Below are positions 37,782 to 46,234 of a stretch of 64,000 bases of DNA, in pieces. Numbering within the stretch: position 1 is the stretch's first letter; each line of letters begins with the position of its first letter. The stretch lies in the NCBI GenBank assembly GCA_052379645.1, contig JBQSYU010000004.1. One strand, written 5' to 3'. The position numbers and the translations under genes are program-made. The DNA comes from Arthrobacter_H sp030452125 (GTDB lineage: Bacteria; Actinomycetota; Actinomycetes; Actinomycetales; Micrococcaceae). Under the pieces are notes generated by a model. That model searched no databases, was not told where the DNA came from, and saw only the letters and a program-made list of their open reading frames with translations.

Positions 37782-38729
37782 ATGCATCGACACGGTAAAC
37801 GCATCGACGGCTATCTCGACGGGGAACTCAACGACCGCCAGCGGGCGGCGCTGGAACACCACGTCGGGCGGTGTGCCGACTGCCGGCTGAGGCTCGAGGA
37901 CCGCCGCAGGCTCAAACGCCGACTCCAGTCATTGGGCAGCACGGCCGGGGAGGCCACACCCGACGACGCGCTCATGGGACGTCTACGCCAGGGACCCTGG
38001 TCCATGGGGACCCCGACGGCGTTCGCCGAGGCCTCGCTGGATGCCGATGGGCACAGTTCCCGTCTGCGCTCCCTGGCCCCGGGGCTGGCGGCGACGGCCA
38101 TGGCCGCGATGCTGACCGCCGTGGTCTGTGCCGCATGGGTGCTCGGCGGAACCGTCCAGGATGCCACCGATGGCCATGGGCCGTTGGCTGGCGCTTGGTC
38201 GGGCACGGGAACCGAATTGAGTCGTTCCGATCTCGGGACCCTGCGGGCCGCCGGCTGGAATTGCCCCACCATGTCCCCGGCCGGGTTGGAACTGGTCCGG
38301 GCCACCGGCAGCCGGACCGGGGGAATCGATCAGGTGACGCTGGAATTCACCGGTGACCAGGGCGAGGTGGTGCTGACCGAGTCACGGACCCGGGATGCCG
38401 GACTACTCAAATCATCCTTGTTCCAGCCGACCACCGCGCCGGAACAGCCCCGGACCCACGCCATCGGCGCGCAAGAATCCCAATTGCAGAGCATCGACGG
38501 CGAAGCCGTTTCCGTGGCCGCCGTTGACGGCGGGATGGAACTGGATATGCGCGATGCCACCTATTCGCTGCGCTCCTCGCTGGATGGTCCGGGCACCGAC
38601 GCGGTGAAGCATCGGATCGTGGCCACCGAACATGCCCGGCTGGCCCCGCACGCGGAGGGGACCGACGGGATGTTGGCCCGGCTCGGGCGCGGGATGTCAC
38701 GCCTGCTGGTCCTGGATACGGATTACTGA
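37782..38729 (+). CDS. Anti-sigma factor with zinc-finger (zf-HC2) N-terminus
   Basis: A 315-residue membrane protein. Residues about 21-38 contain LEHHVGRCADC, the HxxxCxxC core of zinc-binding anti-sigma domains that hold the sigma factor. A single helix (LAATAMAAMLTAVVCAAWVL, about 100-120) places a large extracytoplasmic sensor domain of about 190 residues outside. It likely sequesters SigE until stress releases it. ATG 37782 follows the sigE stop by two bases, implying coupled, stoichiometric synthesis. Confidence 0.85.
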   Translation: MHRHGKRIDGYLDGELNDRQRAALEHHVGRCADCRLRLEDRRRLKRRLQSLGSTAGEATPDDALMGRLRQGPWSMGTPTAFAEASLDADGHSSRLRSLAPGLAATAMAAMLTAVVCAAWVLGGTVQDATDGHGPLAGAWSGTGTELSRSDLGTLRAAGWNCPTMSPAGLELVRATGSRTGGIDQVTLEFTGDQGEVVLTESRTRDAGLLKSSLFQPTTAPEQPRTHAIGAQESQLQSIDGEAVSVAAVDGGMELDMRDATYSLRSSLDGPGTDAVKHRIVATEHARLAPHAEGTDGMLARLGRGMSRLLVLDTDY

Positions 38730-38820
38730 TGTCCAGGCAGGAGCCGTCCCGGGGGCGAGGACAACGCCGGGCGGGGTCGTGGAGTTCGGGGCAGCGGCGC
38801 CGAGCGGGTAATCTCTAGAC

Positions 38821-39216
38821 GTGTTCGGAATTAACGGTGGCGAGTTCCTGATTCTCGTGGTGTTGGCGGTCTTCGTGCTGGGCCCTGACAAACTCCCGGT
38901 CTATGCGCAGCAATTGGCGCGCCTGGTGAAGGAAGTGCGCAAGATGGCCACCGGCGCCAAGGAACAGCTCCGGGAGGAGGTCGGCGACGAGATCGCCGAC
39001 ATGGACTGGCGCAAGCTCGACCCCCGGCAATACGACCCCCGCAAGATCATCAAGGACGCACTCCTTGATGACGCCGACGACGTCGTGGCTGCCGCCCGGG
39101 AACCGTTGCCCGCCGCCGGTCGCCAGAAGGCCCTGGGCGCCTCCGGGCCGGAGCGGACCGGAGGCCAGGCCCTCCAGGCCAACGAGCCGGCTCCCTTCGA
39201 CCTCGAGGCCACCTGA
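38821..39216 (+). CDS. tatB: Twin-arginine translocase subunit TatB
   Basis: A 131-residue protein. VFGINGGEFLILVVLAVFVL is the short N-terminal helix. GPDKLP at residues 21-26 is the hinge found in TatA/TatB proteins, followed by an amphipathic helix and a charged tail. Placement after sigE and its anti-sigma is the usual actinobacterial setting for tatB. It receives folded twin-arginine substrates with TatC. GTG 38821 is preceded by TAATCT (38809-38814) with six bases between, so it is leaderless. Confidence 0.88.
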   Translation: MFGINGGEFLILVVLAVFVLGPDKLPVYAQQLARLVKEVRKMATGAKEQLREEVGDEIADMDWRKLDPRQYDPRKIIKDALLDDADDVVAAAREPLPAAGRQKALGASGPERTGGQALQANEPAPFDLEAT

Positions 39217-39221
39217 ACCCA

Positions 39222-39237
39222 GCGGTGGGGCCACCGC
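39222..39237. terminator. Short hairpin between convergent tatB and mrp genes
   Basis: GCGGTGG pairs with CCACCGC across a two-base gap, in the 46-base space between two convergent stops. Weak by itself. Confidence 0.4.
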
Positions 39238-39262
39238 CTCCTGCCGGGGCCGTGGAGGGCTT

Positions 39263-40399
39263 TCAGCCCTCGCGCGGGGTGACGTCCAGCTTCATCCCCG
39301 AGAGACCTCGGGGCCGGTGCGTCAGTTTCCGGGCGATGGCCGTGATTTCGCCGGCCGCGGCGGACTCCGGTTCGGCCACCACGATGGGGATCCCGGCATC
39401 GGCCGACTCGCGCAGGCGCTGATCCAGCGGCACCTCGCCCAGCAAGGGGACCTCCGTGTCCAAGGAGGTCGCCAGCCGTTGGGCCAGCAGTTCCCCTCCG
39501 CCGGAGCCGAAGGGGTGCACGCGGGTTCCGTCGGGTAGTTCGAACCACGACATGTTCTCCACCACCCCGATGACCTGCTGCCCGGTCTGGCTCGCCAGTG
39601 CCCCGGCGCGTTCGGCGATCGACGCCGCCGACGCCTGGGGGGTGGTGGTCACCAGGATCGAGGACCCGGGCAGCAGCTGCCCGACGGAAATCGCCACGTC
39701 CCCGGTGCCCGGCGGCAGATCGAGCAGCAGGACGTCCAGATCACCGAAGTGGACATCGGTGAGGAACTGTTCCAGGGCGCGGTGGAGCATGGGCCCGCGC
39801 CAGATGACCGGCTGGTTGCCCTCGATGAACATGCCGATGGAGATGACCTTGACCCCGTGGGCGACCGGGGGCAGGATCATTTCGTCCATCCGGGTCGGTG
39901 CCTGGGTGATTCCCATCAGCCCGGGGACCGAAAAACCGTGGACATCGGCGTCGATGATGCCCACCCGCAGTCCGTCGGCCGCCATGGCGCAGGCCAGGTT
40001 CACGGTCAGGCTCGATTTGCCGACCCCGCCCTTGCCGCTGGCCACGGCGATGACCCGGGTCAACGAGCCCGGCTCGCTGAACGGGATGACATGGCGTTTC
40101 AACCCGGTCTTCAATGCCCCGCGCTGTTCGGGGGACATCACCCCCAATTCGACTTGTGCCTCGGTGATCCCCGGCACCGAGCGGACCGCCGCGGCGGTGT
40201 CCTCCATGATCGTCTGGCGCAACGGGCAGCCGGAGATGGTCAGCAGGACGCGCACGTGGGCGGTGCCGTCCTCGTCGACCCGGATGGAATCGACCATGCC
40301 GAGTTCGGTGATCGGCCGGCGGAGTTCGGGGTCCTGGACCTCGGCAAGGGCCTCGTGGACGGCCGTGGCCAGGGGGCCTGTGATATCGGGTTCGGTCAA
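39263..40399 (-). CDS. Mrp/NBP35-type iron-sulfur carrier ATPase
   Basis: A 378-residue protein. An N-terminal MIP18-like domain (EVQDPELRRPITELGMVDSI; ISGCPLR) precedes the ATPase domain. The deviant Walker A GKGGVGKSS is near 117, DADVHGFSVPGLMG near 148, and LDLPPGTGDV near 230. The CxxC pair that bridges a cluster in E. coli Mrp is missing: ENMSWFELPDGTRV stands where cysteines are expected. Iron-sulfur cluster assembly or delivery is the likely role. TTG 40399 was chosen because it lies one base after the upstream stop with GGAAG nearby; no better in-frame start exists before the conserved region. Confidence 0.88.
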   Translation of the reverse strand: MTEPDITGPLATAVHEALAEVQDPELRRPITELGMVDSIRVDEDGTAHVRVLLTISGCPLRQTIMEDTAAAVRSVPGITEAQVELGVMSPEQRGALKTGLKRHVIPFSEPGSLTRVIAVASGKGGVGKSSLTVNLACAMAADGLRVGIIDADVHGFSVPGLMGITQAPTRMDEMILPPVAHGVKVISIGMFIEGNQPVIWRGPMLHRALEQFLTDVHFGDLDVLLLDLPPGTGDVAISVGQLLPGSSILVTTTPQASAASIAERAGALASQTGQQVIGVVENMSWFELPDGTRVHPFGSGGGELLAQRLATSLDTEVPLLGEVPLDQRLRESADAGIPIVVAEPESAAAGEITAIARKLTHRPRGLSGMKLDVTPREG

Positions 40400-40400
40400 A

Positions 40401-41045
40401 CTACTCGGTCTTCCCTTCGGTGTTGTTCCCGGTCCCGCCCGTGGTCGGGCGGCCGGGCCGTGCTGCCCGCACCCGCGGCAGCGTGGTGGTCGCCTCGGAG
40501 ACCTTCTCCTTGCGTTTGGGTGCCTTCCCGCGCAGCCGGATGTCGTCCCCGTCGTTGGATTCGACGAGCTCCTCCAAGGCGGAACGCAGCTCGCTGCGCA
40601 CATAGTCGCGGGTGGCTACATCCCGCAGCGCGATCCGCAGTGCGGCGAGCTCGCGGGTGAGGTATTCGGTGTCGTAGAGGTTGCGTTCGGCCCGGTTGCG
40701 GTCCTCCGTCAGCGAGACCTTGTCCCGGTCGTCCTGGCGGTTCTGGGCCAGGAGCAGCAGCGGAGCCGCATAGGAGGCCTGCAACGAGAGCATCAGTGTC
40801 AGGGCGGTGAATCCCAAGGCCGCCGAGTCGAAACGCAGCGAGTCCGGCCCCCAGGTGTTCCAGGCCAGCCAGACGATGCAGAAGATCGACATGTAGACCA
40901 GGAAGGCCGGGGTGCCCATGAAGCGGGCAAAGCCCTCGGTGGCCTTGCCGAACGCATCCGGGTTCGGTGAAACGCGGGGCCAGAGCCGGGACCTGGCCCC
41001 GAGCGGGGTGTCCAGTCCCGAACCGTTCTTATGTGGTTCAACCAT
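40401..41045 (-). CDS. DUF1003 membrane protein
   Basis: A 214-residue protein. Two helices (FLVYMSIFCIVWLAWN and LGFTALTLMLSLQASYAAPLLLL, about 48-100) are followed by QNRQDDRDKVSLTEDRN, the DUF1003 signature, and a charged coiled tail. Function is unknown. ATG 41045 overlaps the end of the upstream CBS-domain gene by eight bases and its stop abuts the Mrp start, so the three form one operon. Conserved order in actinobacteria suggests a joint role in ion or metal handling (inference). Confidence 0.88.
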   Translation of the reverse strand: MVEPHKNGSGLDTPLGARSRLWPRVSPNPDAFGKATEGFARFMGTPAFLVYMSIFCIVWLAWNTWGPDSLRFDSAALGFTALTLMLSLQASYAAPLLLLAQNRQDDRDKVSLTEDRNRAERNLYDTEYLTRELAALRIALRDVATRDYVRSELRSALEELVESNDGDDIRLRGKAPKRKEKVSEATTTLPRVRAARPGRPTTGGTGNNTEGKTE

Positions 41046-42330
41046 GGTTGCCTGCTCCCGTCGACTGGATCTTCCCGTCATGGATGCGCCAGTCCTCGGG
41101 GAGGATGTGGTCCAGCACGTCATCGACGGTGACCGCCCCGACCAACCGGCCCTCCCGGTTCACCACCGGCATCGAGGTGAGGTTGTAGGCGGCCAGCATC
41201 CGGGAGACCTCACTGACGTCGGTGGTGTCGAGCACCGGCTCGAGATCGTTGTCCAGGATGTTGCCCACCGGTTCCGGCGGGGGATGGCGCAACAGCGCCT
41301 GGATGTGGACCATACCCAGATATCTCCCGGTCGGGGTCTCCAAGGGCGGACGGCAGACATAGACGCTCGAGGCCAGTGCCTGGCTGATCTCCTCCCGGCG
41401 GACATTGGCCAGGGCTTCGGCGACCGTCGCCTCGGGCGGCAGGACGATCGGCACCGGGGTCATCATCGAGCCAGCGGTGTTTTCCTCGTATTCGAGCAGG
41501 CGACGGACGTCGTCGGCGTCCTCGGGTTCCATCAACTGCAGCAACGCCTCCTGCTGGACCTCCTCCAGTTCGTGGAGCAGGTCGGCGGCATCGTCGGGGT
41601 CCATCTCCTCCAGGACGACGGCGGCTCGATCCATGTCGAGGAAGGACAGGATCTGGACCTGCTCCTCGTCGGGCAGTTCCTGCAGGACATCGGCCAGGCG
41701 GTCATCCTGGAGTTCGGTGGCCACTTCAAGGCGGCGTTTGGTGCTCATTTCATGCAGGGCCTCGGCGAAGTCGGCCGGTTTGAGTTCCTCGTGGGCCGCC
41801 ACGAACTGGGTGGCCGCCTGGGGATCGTCCCGGTTGCCGTGGACGATCTCGTTCCAGGACACCAGCACGCGGTGTCCGCGTGAGAGCCGACGCAGGGGGC
41901 GGAACCCGCCGGCCGGATCCGCGCCGCGCCGGACGTAGTAGTCCGAGAGGGCCCAATCGCCATTGCGTAGCTTCTGTAGTCCGATGTCTTCCACGGTGGC
42001 CTCCCCGGAACCGTCGGTGAAGGCGACGACCCGGTCGAAGAGTTCGGCGACCACCAGGGTCTCGGCACCGCGCTGCTGGAAGCGGCGCAGATTGACCAGC
42101 CCCGAACAGATGATCTGGCTGGCCTCCATGGCCTGCACGCGCGTCATCGGGACGAACACCCGTTTCTTGCCCGGCACCTCGACGACCAGGCCGACGCCCA
42201 GCACCTGTTTGCGCGGACCACGATCGAGCACCACGACATCACGCAGCCGGCCCAGACGATCCCCCAGGGGGTCGAAGACATCGAGGCCGAGCAAGCGGGC
42301 AATGAATACCTTGTTCGATGAGCTGCTCAC
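41038..42330 (-). CDS. PRC-barrel, MgtE_N and CBS-domain protein without membrane channel
   Basis: A 430-residue soluble protein. The N-terminal half has PRC-barrel-like beta strands (DPLGDRLGRLRDVVVLDRG). Then come MgtE_N superhelical repeats (LADVLQELPDEEQVQILSFL, VVLEEMDPDDAADLLHEL) and two CBS domains (about 290-420, TSMPVVNREGRLVGAVTVDD). The membrane domain of the MgtE magnesium channel is absent, so it looks like a free regulatory part. It may sense Mg2+ or nucleotides for the DUF1003 partner (inference). GTG 42330 lies seven bases after TAGCCT (42343-42338), suggesting a leaderless message. Confidence 0.88.
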   Translation of the reverse strand: MSSSSNKVFIARLLGLDVFDPLGDRLGRLRDVVVLDRGPRKQVLGVGLVVEVPGKKRVFVPMTRVQAMEASQIICSGLVNLRRFQQRGAETLVVAELFDRVVAFTDGSGEATVEDIGLQKLRNGDWALSDYYVRRGADPAGGFRPLRRLSRGHRVLVSWNEIVHGNRDDPQAATQFVAAHEELKPADFAEALHEMSTKRRLEVATELQDDRLADVLQELPDEEQVQILSFLDMDRAAVVLEEMDPDDAADLLHELEEVQQEALLQLMEPEDADDVRRLLEYEENTAGSMMTPVPIVLPPEATVAEALANVRREEISQALASSVYVCRPPLETPTGRYLGMVHIQALLRHPPPEPVGNILDNDLEPVLDTTDVSEVSRMLAAYNLTSMPVVNREGRLVGAVTVDDVLDHILPEDWRIHDGKIQSTGAGNHG

Positions 42331-42448
42331 CCTCCCTAGGCTACCGGCTGGGACCCCGGCCCGTCAGGGATGCACCGGGAGGCGGCGCACCGGTTCACCG
42401 GGAGCGATAACACCCCACGTCCACGCGTTGAGGAGGCAGAATGGAAGC

Positions 42449-43276
42449 ATGAGCCCAACAACCGGCACCAATCGGAACGCCTCCGCCCAACTGGGACCTC
42501 CCCGCGGGGAGATCCTGGGCCGCTACGACTCCTATCTGGATGCCCAGAAGGTGGTCGACTACCTGGCCGACCACGACTTCCCGGTCGCCGGGGTGAGCAT
42601 CATCGGCAACGACCTGATGACGGTGGAACGGGTCACCGCGAAACTGAGCTACCCGAAAGTGGCGTTGGCGGGGGCCGCGCAGGGGGCTATGTTCGGCATC
42701 TTCGTGGGCCTGATCCTGAGCATCTTCGGTCCCGAAGGCGGACTCACCCAGATCCTTTCCTCGGTGGGGCTGGGCATGGCCATCTGGATGATCGTCGGGG
42801 TGGTCAGCTATTCGTTCCGCAAGGGGAAGCGCGACTTCTCCTCCTCCAGCCAGGTCATGGCCACCAGCTACGACGTCGTCGTCGCGTTCGAGCATGCCGC
42901 AGCGGCCCGTCAGATGGCCTCGAAACTGCCGATGAGCCGGGTCGAGGCCCAGCAGGTCACCCCCGCCTGGGCGCCCCCGCGCCAACAGGGCGGCCCGGCG
43001 GGCCCCGGCCCCGATGCCGGGACGCCGACGGGCGGCCCCGTGGCCCCGGCGCCGAGCCCGGCCCCGGGCGGAACCGGCCAGGACGAGGGGCACGGCACCT
43101 CCGAGGCCGGGACCGCCTCCGGTGCGGACACGGCACCGCGGTCCTCGACGTCGTACTCCGATCTGCCCGACGGACGTCCGCAGTACGGGGTGCGGGTCAC
43201 CCCGGAACAGGAACCCGAGGCCCCGGCGGAAGGCGAGGACCAGACCGGCGGCACGGACCAGCAACCCCAGCCTTGA
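42449..43276 (+). CDS. General-stress-protein-17M-like membrane protein
   Basis: A 275-residue protein. LGRYDSYLDAQKVVDYLADHDFP opens a GSP17M/YflT-like domain (cited in part). Two helices around ALAGAAQGAMFGIFVGLIL and GLGMAIWMIVGVVSYSF follow, then a second domain half to residue 165. The last 110 residues are Pro/Gly/Thr-rich and unstructured. Likely stress-linked; exact function unknown. ATG 42449 has GAGGAGG upstream; CAGAAT six bases before the start may be a -10 variant. It is divergent from the CBS-domain gene and ends in a strong terminator. Confidence 0.8.
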   Translation: MSPTTGTNRNASAQLGPPRGEILGRYDSYLDAQKVVDYLADHDFPVAGVSIIGNDLMTVERVTAKLSYPKVALAGAAQGAMFGIFVGLILSIFGPEGGLTQILSSVGLGMAIWMIVGVVSYSFRKGKRDFSSSSQVMATSYDVVVAFEHAAAARQMASKLPMSRVEAQQVTPAWAPPRQQGGPAGPGPDAGTPTGGPVAPAPSPAPGGTGQDEGHGTSEAGTASGADTAPRSSTSYSDLPDGRPQYGVRVTPEQEPEAPAEGEDQTGGTDQQPQP

Positions 43277-43323
43277 CGCGCCCCGGGGCCCGGGGCAGCC
43301 GCCCACCAGTGGCGGAAAAGACC

Positions 43324-43363
43324 AAAGGCCGGTTCCTCCCCACGGGGAGGAACCGGCCTTCTT
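43324..43363. terminator. Bidirectional terminator between stress protein and aminopeptidase
   Basis: An 18-bp stem (43324-43341 region with 43342-43361 region, short loop) is flanked by AAA on one side and CTTCTTT on the other, between convergent genes. Confidence 0.88.
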
Positions 43364-43379
43364 TGATCCGCGGCGGAGG

Positions 43380-44942
43380 CTACTGGGCGTCGGCCGAGTA
43401 GATTCCCGCCATCCAGGATTCGATGTCCTCGGCCGTGCGTGGCAGGGCCGCGCTGAGGTTTTCGCAGCCGTCGGCGGTGACCAGGACGTCGTCCTCGAGG
43501 CGGACGCCGATGCCGCGGTACTCCGCGGGGACGGCCAGATCCTCGGACTTGAAGTACAGGCCGGGCTCGATCGTGAAGACCATGCCGGGCTCCAACACGG
43601 CATCGAGGTACAGATCCCGCTTGGCCTGGGCGCAGTCATGGACATCCAGCCCGAGGTGGTGGCTGGTGCCGTGCGGCATCCAGCGGCGGTGGTGCTGTCC
43701 GTCGGGGGAGAGCGCCTCCTCCAGGGAAACCGGCAGCAGTCCCCAGGCGTCCAGGTTCTCGGCCAGGACCTTCAGCGCCGCTTCGTGCAGCTCGCGGAAC
43801 CTGCGCCCGGGGCGGGCGACCTCGAAGGCGGCATCGGCGGCGTCCAGGACCGCCTGGTAGATCCGGCGCTGGACCTCGGAGTACTTGCCGTTCACGGGCA
43901 GGGTCCGGGTGATGTCCGCGGTGTAGAGCGAATCGGCCTCGACGCCGGCATCGAGCAGCAACAGGTCCCCGGTGTTCACCTGGCCGGAGTTGCGGATCCA
44001 GTGCAGGACGGTGGCGTTGTTGCCCGAGGCGGCAATGGTGTCGTAGCCGAGGTCGTTGCCTTCCTCGCGGGCCCGGGCGAAGAAGGCGCCTTCGACGACG
44101 CGTTCGCCCCGCTTATGCTCGATGGCGCGCGGGAGTTCGCCGACGACGTCGTGGAACCCGTTGACGGTCGCCTCCACGGCGGCACGCATCTGCTCGATCT
44201 CCCAGTCGTCCTTGACCAGGCGCAGTTCGGAGAGCGCTTCGGAGAGTTCGCCGTCGAGGCGGTCCGAGGCTTCGAGATCGACCCCGGTATTGATCCGGGA
44301 GGTATCCACCAGGGCGTCGCAGTTCGGATCCACATCACGCAGCAGCCGGATCCGCATCCCGCCGATCTCGGTGGCGCCGGCACCGGTGGTGATGGCCTCC
44401 TCCAGCTCGGCGTCGATATGCGCGGTGGGCAGTTCCAGCCGGGCCTTCAACACGTCGAGGGTCGGACGGGTGCCGATCCAGAATTCCCCGGACCGGGCAT
44501 CGGAGTAGAACTCCTCGGTGTCGCGGCCGGCCATGGGACGGAAGTAGAGGGTCGCCCGATGGTTTCCGCCGTCGTCTCCAGCGCCTTCCTCGGTGGGTTC
44601 CAGAAGCAGGACGGCATCGGGTTCGTGGTCGACGCCGAGCCCGGTGAGGTGGGCGAATCCGGAGTGCGGGCGGAAACGGTAGTCGGTGTCGTTGGAGCGG
44701 ACCTTCAACGGTCCGGCCGGGATGACCAGGCGTTCACCGGGGAACTTGGCCGAGAGGGCGCGGCGCCGGGCGGCCGCATAGGGGGCCACGGCGTCGGGGC
44801 CGGGGGAGGTGGCTTCGGTGGAGGGGGCCCACTGGGACCCCATGAAGTCCTTGAAGGCCTGCGAGGACGGGCGCTGTGAACGGTTGTTCACGCGTTCCTC
44901 GAGTGGTTGATCGCTGCCGGGGGTGTTGTTCGCTTGAGTCAT
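43380..44942 (-). CDS. pepP: Xaa-Pro aminopeptidase (aminopeptidase P)
   Basis: A 520-residue M24B peptidase. The N-terminal AMP_N domain contains FRPHSGFAHLTGLG. The pita-bread domain carries all five metal ligands: LLLDAGVEADSLYTADITR (two Asp, near 318-330), GTSHHLGLDVHD (His, near 418), FTIEPGLY (Glu, near 448) and GVRLEDDVLVT (Glu, near 477). It removes N-terminal residues preceding proline and works with two Mn2+. The start was set at ATG 44942; GTG 44945 immediately before is possible. Divergent from the PHP gene. Confidence 0.93.
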   Translation of the reverse strand: MTQANNTPGSDQPLEERVNNRSQRPSSQAFKDFMGSQWAPSTEATSPGPDAVAPYAAARRRALSAKFPGERLVIPAGPLKVRSNDTDYRFRPHSGFAHLTGLGVDHEPDAVLLLEPTEEGAGDDGGNHRATLYFRPMAGRDTEEFYSDARSGEFWIGTRPTLDVLKARLELPTAHIDAELEEAITTGAGATEIGGMRIRLLRDVDPNCDALVDTSRINTGVDLEASDRLDGELSEALSELRLVKDDWEIEQMRAAVEATVNGFHDVVGELPRAIEHKRGERVVEGAFFARAREEGNDLGYDTIAASGNNATVLHWIRNSGQVNTGDLLLLDAGVEADSLYTADITRTLPVNGKYSEVQRRIYQAVLDAADAAFEVARPGRRFRELHEAALKVLAENLDAWGLLPVSLEEALSPDGQHHRRWMPHGTSHHLGLDVHDCAQAKRDLYLDAVLEPGMVFTIEPGLYFKSEDLAVPAEYRGIGVRLEDDVLVTADGCENLSAALPRTAEDIESWMAGIYSADAQ

Positions 44943-45000
44943 CACCGTTCCATGTTCTCAAAGCCGGGCCGATACACCAAGGCGCCGGTAGGCTGGAGGA

Positions 45001-45858
45001 ATGCTGATCGATCTGCATGCTCACTCGAATGTCTCCGACGGGACCGAAACCCCGTCGCAGCTGATGGCCGCGGCGGCCGCCGCCGGCCTGGACGTCGTCG
45101 CGCTGACCGACCACGACCAGACCTCCGGATGGGCCGAGGCCGCCACCGCTGCGCTAGAGACCGGCGTGGGGCTGGTTCCCGGGATGGAGATCTCCTGCAA
45201 GACCGCCCGCGGGGTCAGTGTGCACCTGCTGTCCTATTTGCACGACCCGGGCCATGGGGAATTGTTGGTGGAGATCGACAAGGCGCGTGATGCGCGGATC
45301 CACCGGGCCCGGAAGATGGTTGAACTGATCTCCGAGGACTACCCGATCACCTGGGAGGCGGTGGGGGAGCAGTCCGCCCCCGGGGCGACGTTGGGCCGGC
45401 CGCATATCGCCGATGCCCTGGTCGCGGCCGGGGTGGTGTCGAGCCGAAGCGAGGCCTTCGCCACCGTGTTGACCTCGCGATCGCGTTACTACGTGGGGCA
45501 CTACGCCGTGGACCCCGTCAGGGCCGTCGAACTGGTGCGGGCCGCCGGGGGAGTACCCGTGTTCGCCCACCCCATGGCGGAGCTGCGTGGCCGGGTGGTC
45601 GAACCGGAGGTCTTCGACGAGATGATCCAGGCCGGTCTGCTCGGGCTGGAGATCGACCATCGGGATAATTCGGACCAGGGGCGCCGGTTCCTGCACTCGC
45701 TCGCGGCCCGGCATGATCTGATCGTGACCGGTTCCAGCGACTACCACGGGACCGGCAAGCCCAACCGGCTGGGTGAGAACTCCACCAGCGTGGACATGCT
45801 CCGACGAATCCTCGAAGCAGGCACCGGAACCGCCCCGGTGGGGATGCCGAAAACCTGA
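45001..45858 (+). CDS. PHP-domain metal-dependent phosphoesterase (TrpH/RNase AM-like)
   Basis: A 285-residue enzyme with the full PHP metal-binding set: DLHAHSNVSDG at residues 4-14, LTDHDQ near 36, GMEISCK near 61, a His in GRPHIADAL near 132, HPMAEL near 194 and GSSDYHG near 244. Relatives hydrolyse 3',5'-nucleoside bisphosphates or act as 5'-3' exoribonucleases. ATG 45001 is six bases after TAGGCT (44989-44994), a leaderless start. It stands alone. Confidence 0.9.
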   Translation: MLIDLHAHSNVSDGTETPSQLMAAAAAAGLDVVALTDHDQTSGWAEAATAALETGVGLVPGMEISCKTARGVSVHLLSYLHDPGHGELLVEIDKARDARIHRARKMVELISEDYPITWEAVGEQSAPGATLGRPHIADALVAAGVVSSRSEAFATVLTSRSRYYVGHYAVDPVRAVELVRAAGGVPVFAHPMAELRGRVVEPEVFDEMIQAGLLGLEIDHRDNSDQGRRFLHSLAARHDLIVTGSSDYHGTGKPNRLGENSTSVDMLRRILEAGTGTAPVGMPKT

Positions 45859-45921
45859 CTCATCAGTCACCTGGATTTCCGGCTGGCGGGAATTACCTCC
45901 GCACTCTGATAGTGTCACCGA
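45859..45921 (+). promoter_or_regulatory. Probable promoter of the symporter operon
   Basis: TAGTGT at 45910-45915 fits the TAnnnT -10 form and would place the transcript start near 45922, right before the first G run of the structured leader. No clear -35 box. Confidence 0.4.
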
Positions 45922-46234
45922 CGTAGGGGGTTGCTCCAGGCAACCTTGTCGAGCACGAATCCGAGTGCTTGGACGACCCCCGGTTCCACGGGAGGCCCCA
46001 CCATGGCCTCCGCCGTTTGAGTGGCCTTGACCCGAAAGCCGGGTAGCCGCACGCGCCGCGCCAACAGCGGCCCTGCAGGTCCGGTTAGGTCCGGGTGGAA
46101 TGCGCGCCTTGAATGCGTCCGCACCGGACGAAGCCCGCCTCACGGCGGCGTGGCAATGGCGCCCGTTAAACCGGGCCGGCGCGCTGCGACCAGGGGAGGC
46201 ATCCGGTGGCCGACCCCGTGAGAAGAGGAGCAGC
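45922..46234 (+). ncRNA. Structured 5' leader of unknown class, candidate cis-regulatory RNA
   Basis: About 310 bases between the probable transcript start and the symporter start codon carry several clean stems. GGTTGC/GCAACC (45929-45934 with 45940-45945, five-base loop). A hairpin at 45948-45974 in which AGCAC pairs with GTGCT, extended by GTC/GAC. A perfect 7-bp hairpin 45991-45997 with 46005-46011. GGGGG (45926-45930) can also pair with CCCCC (45977-45981) to close the first two hairpins, an alternative to the first stem. I compared it by eye with TPP, cobalamin, SAM, guanidine-I and ydaO patterns and found no match. Confidence 0.5.

Noticed and set aside
39456..40970. A 504-codon forward frame opposite the Mrp and DUF1003 genes
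   Set aside because: Ser/Arg/Pro-rich translation without motifs; it is the shadow of two well-supported reverse-strand genes.
45971..45978. GG-ACGA-CC resembling the ACGR loop of guanidine-II riboswitches
   Set aside because: The flanking bases do not form the required stem and no second matching loop is present at the right distance.
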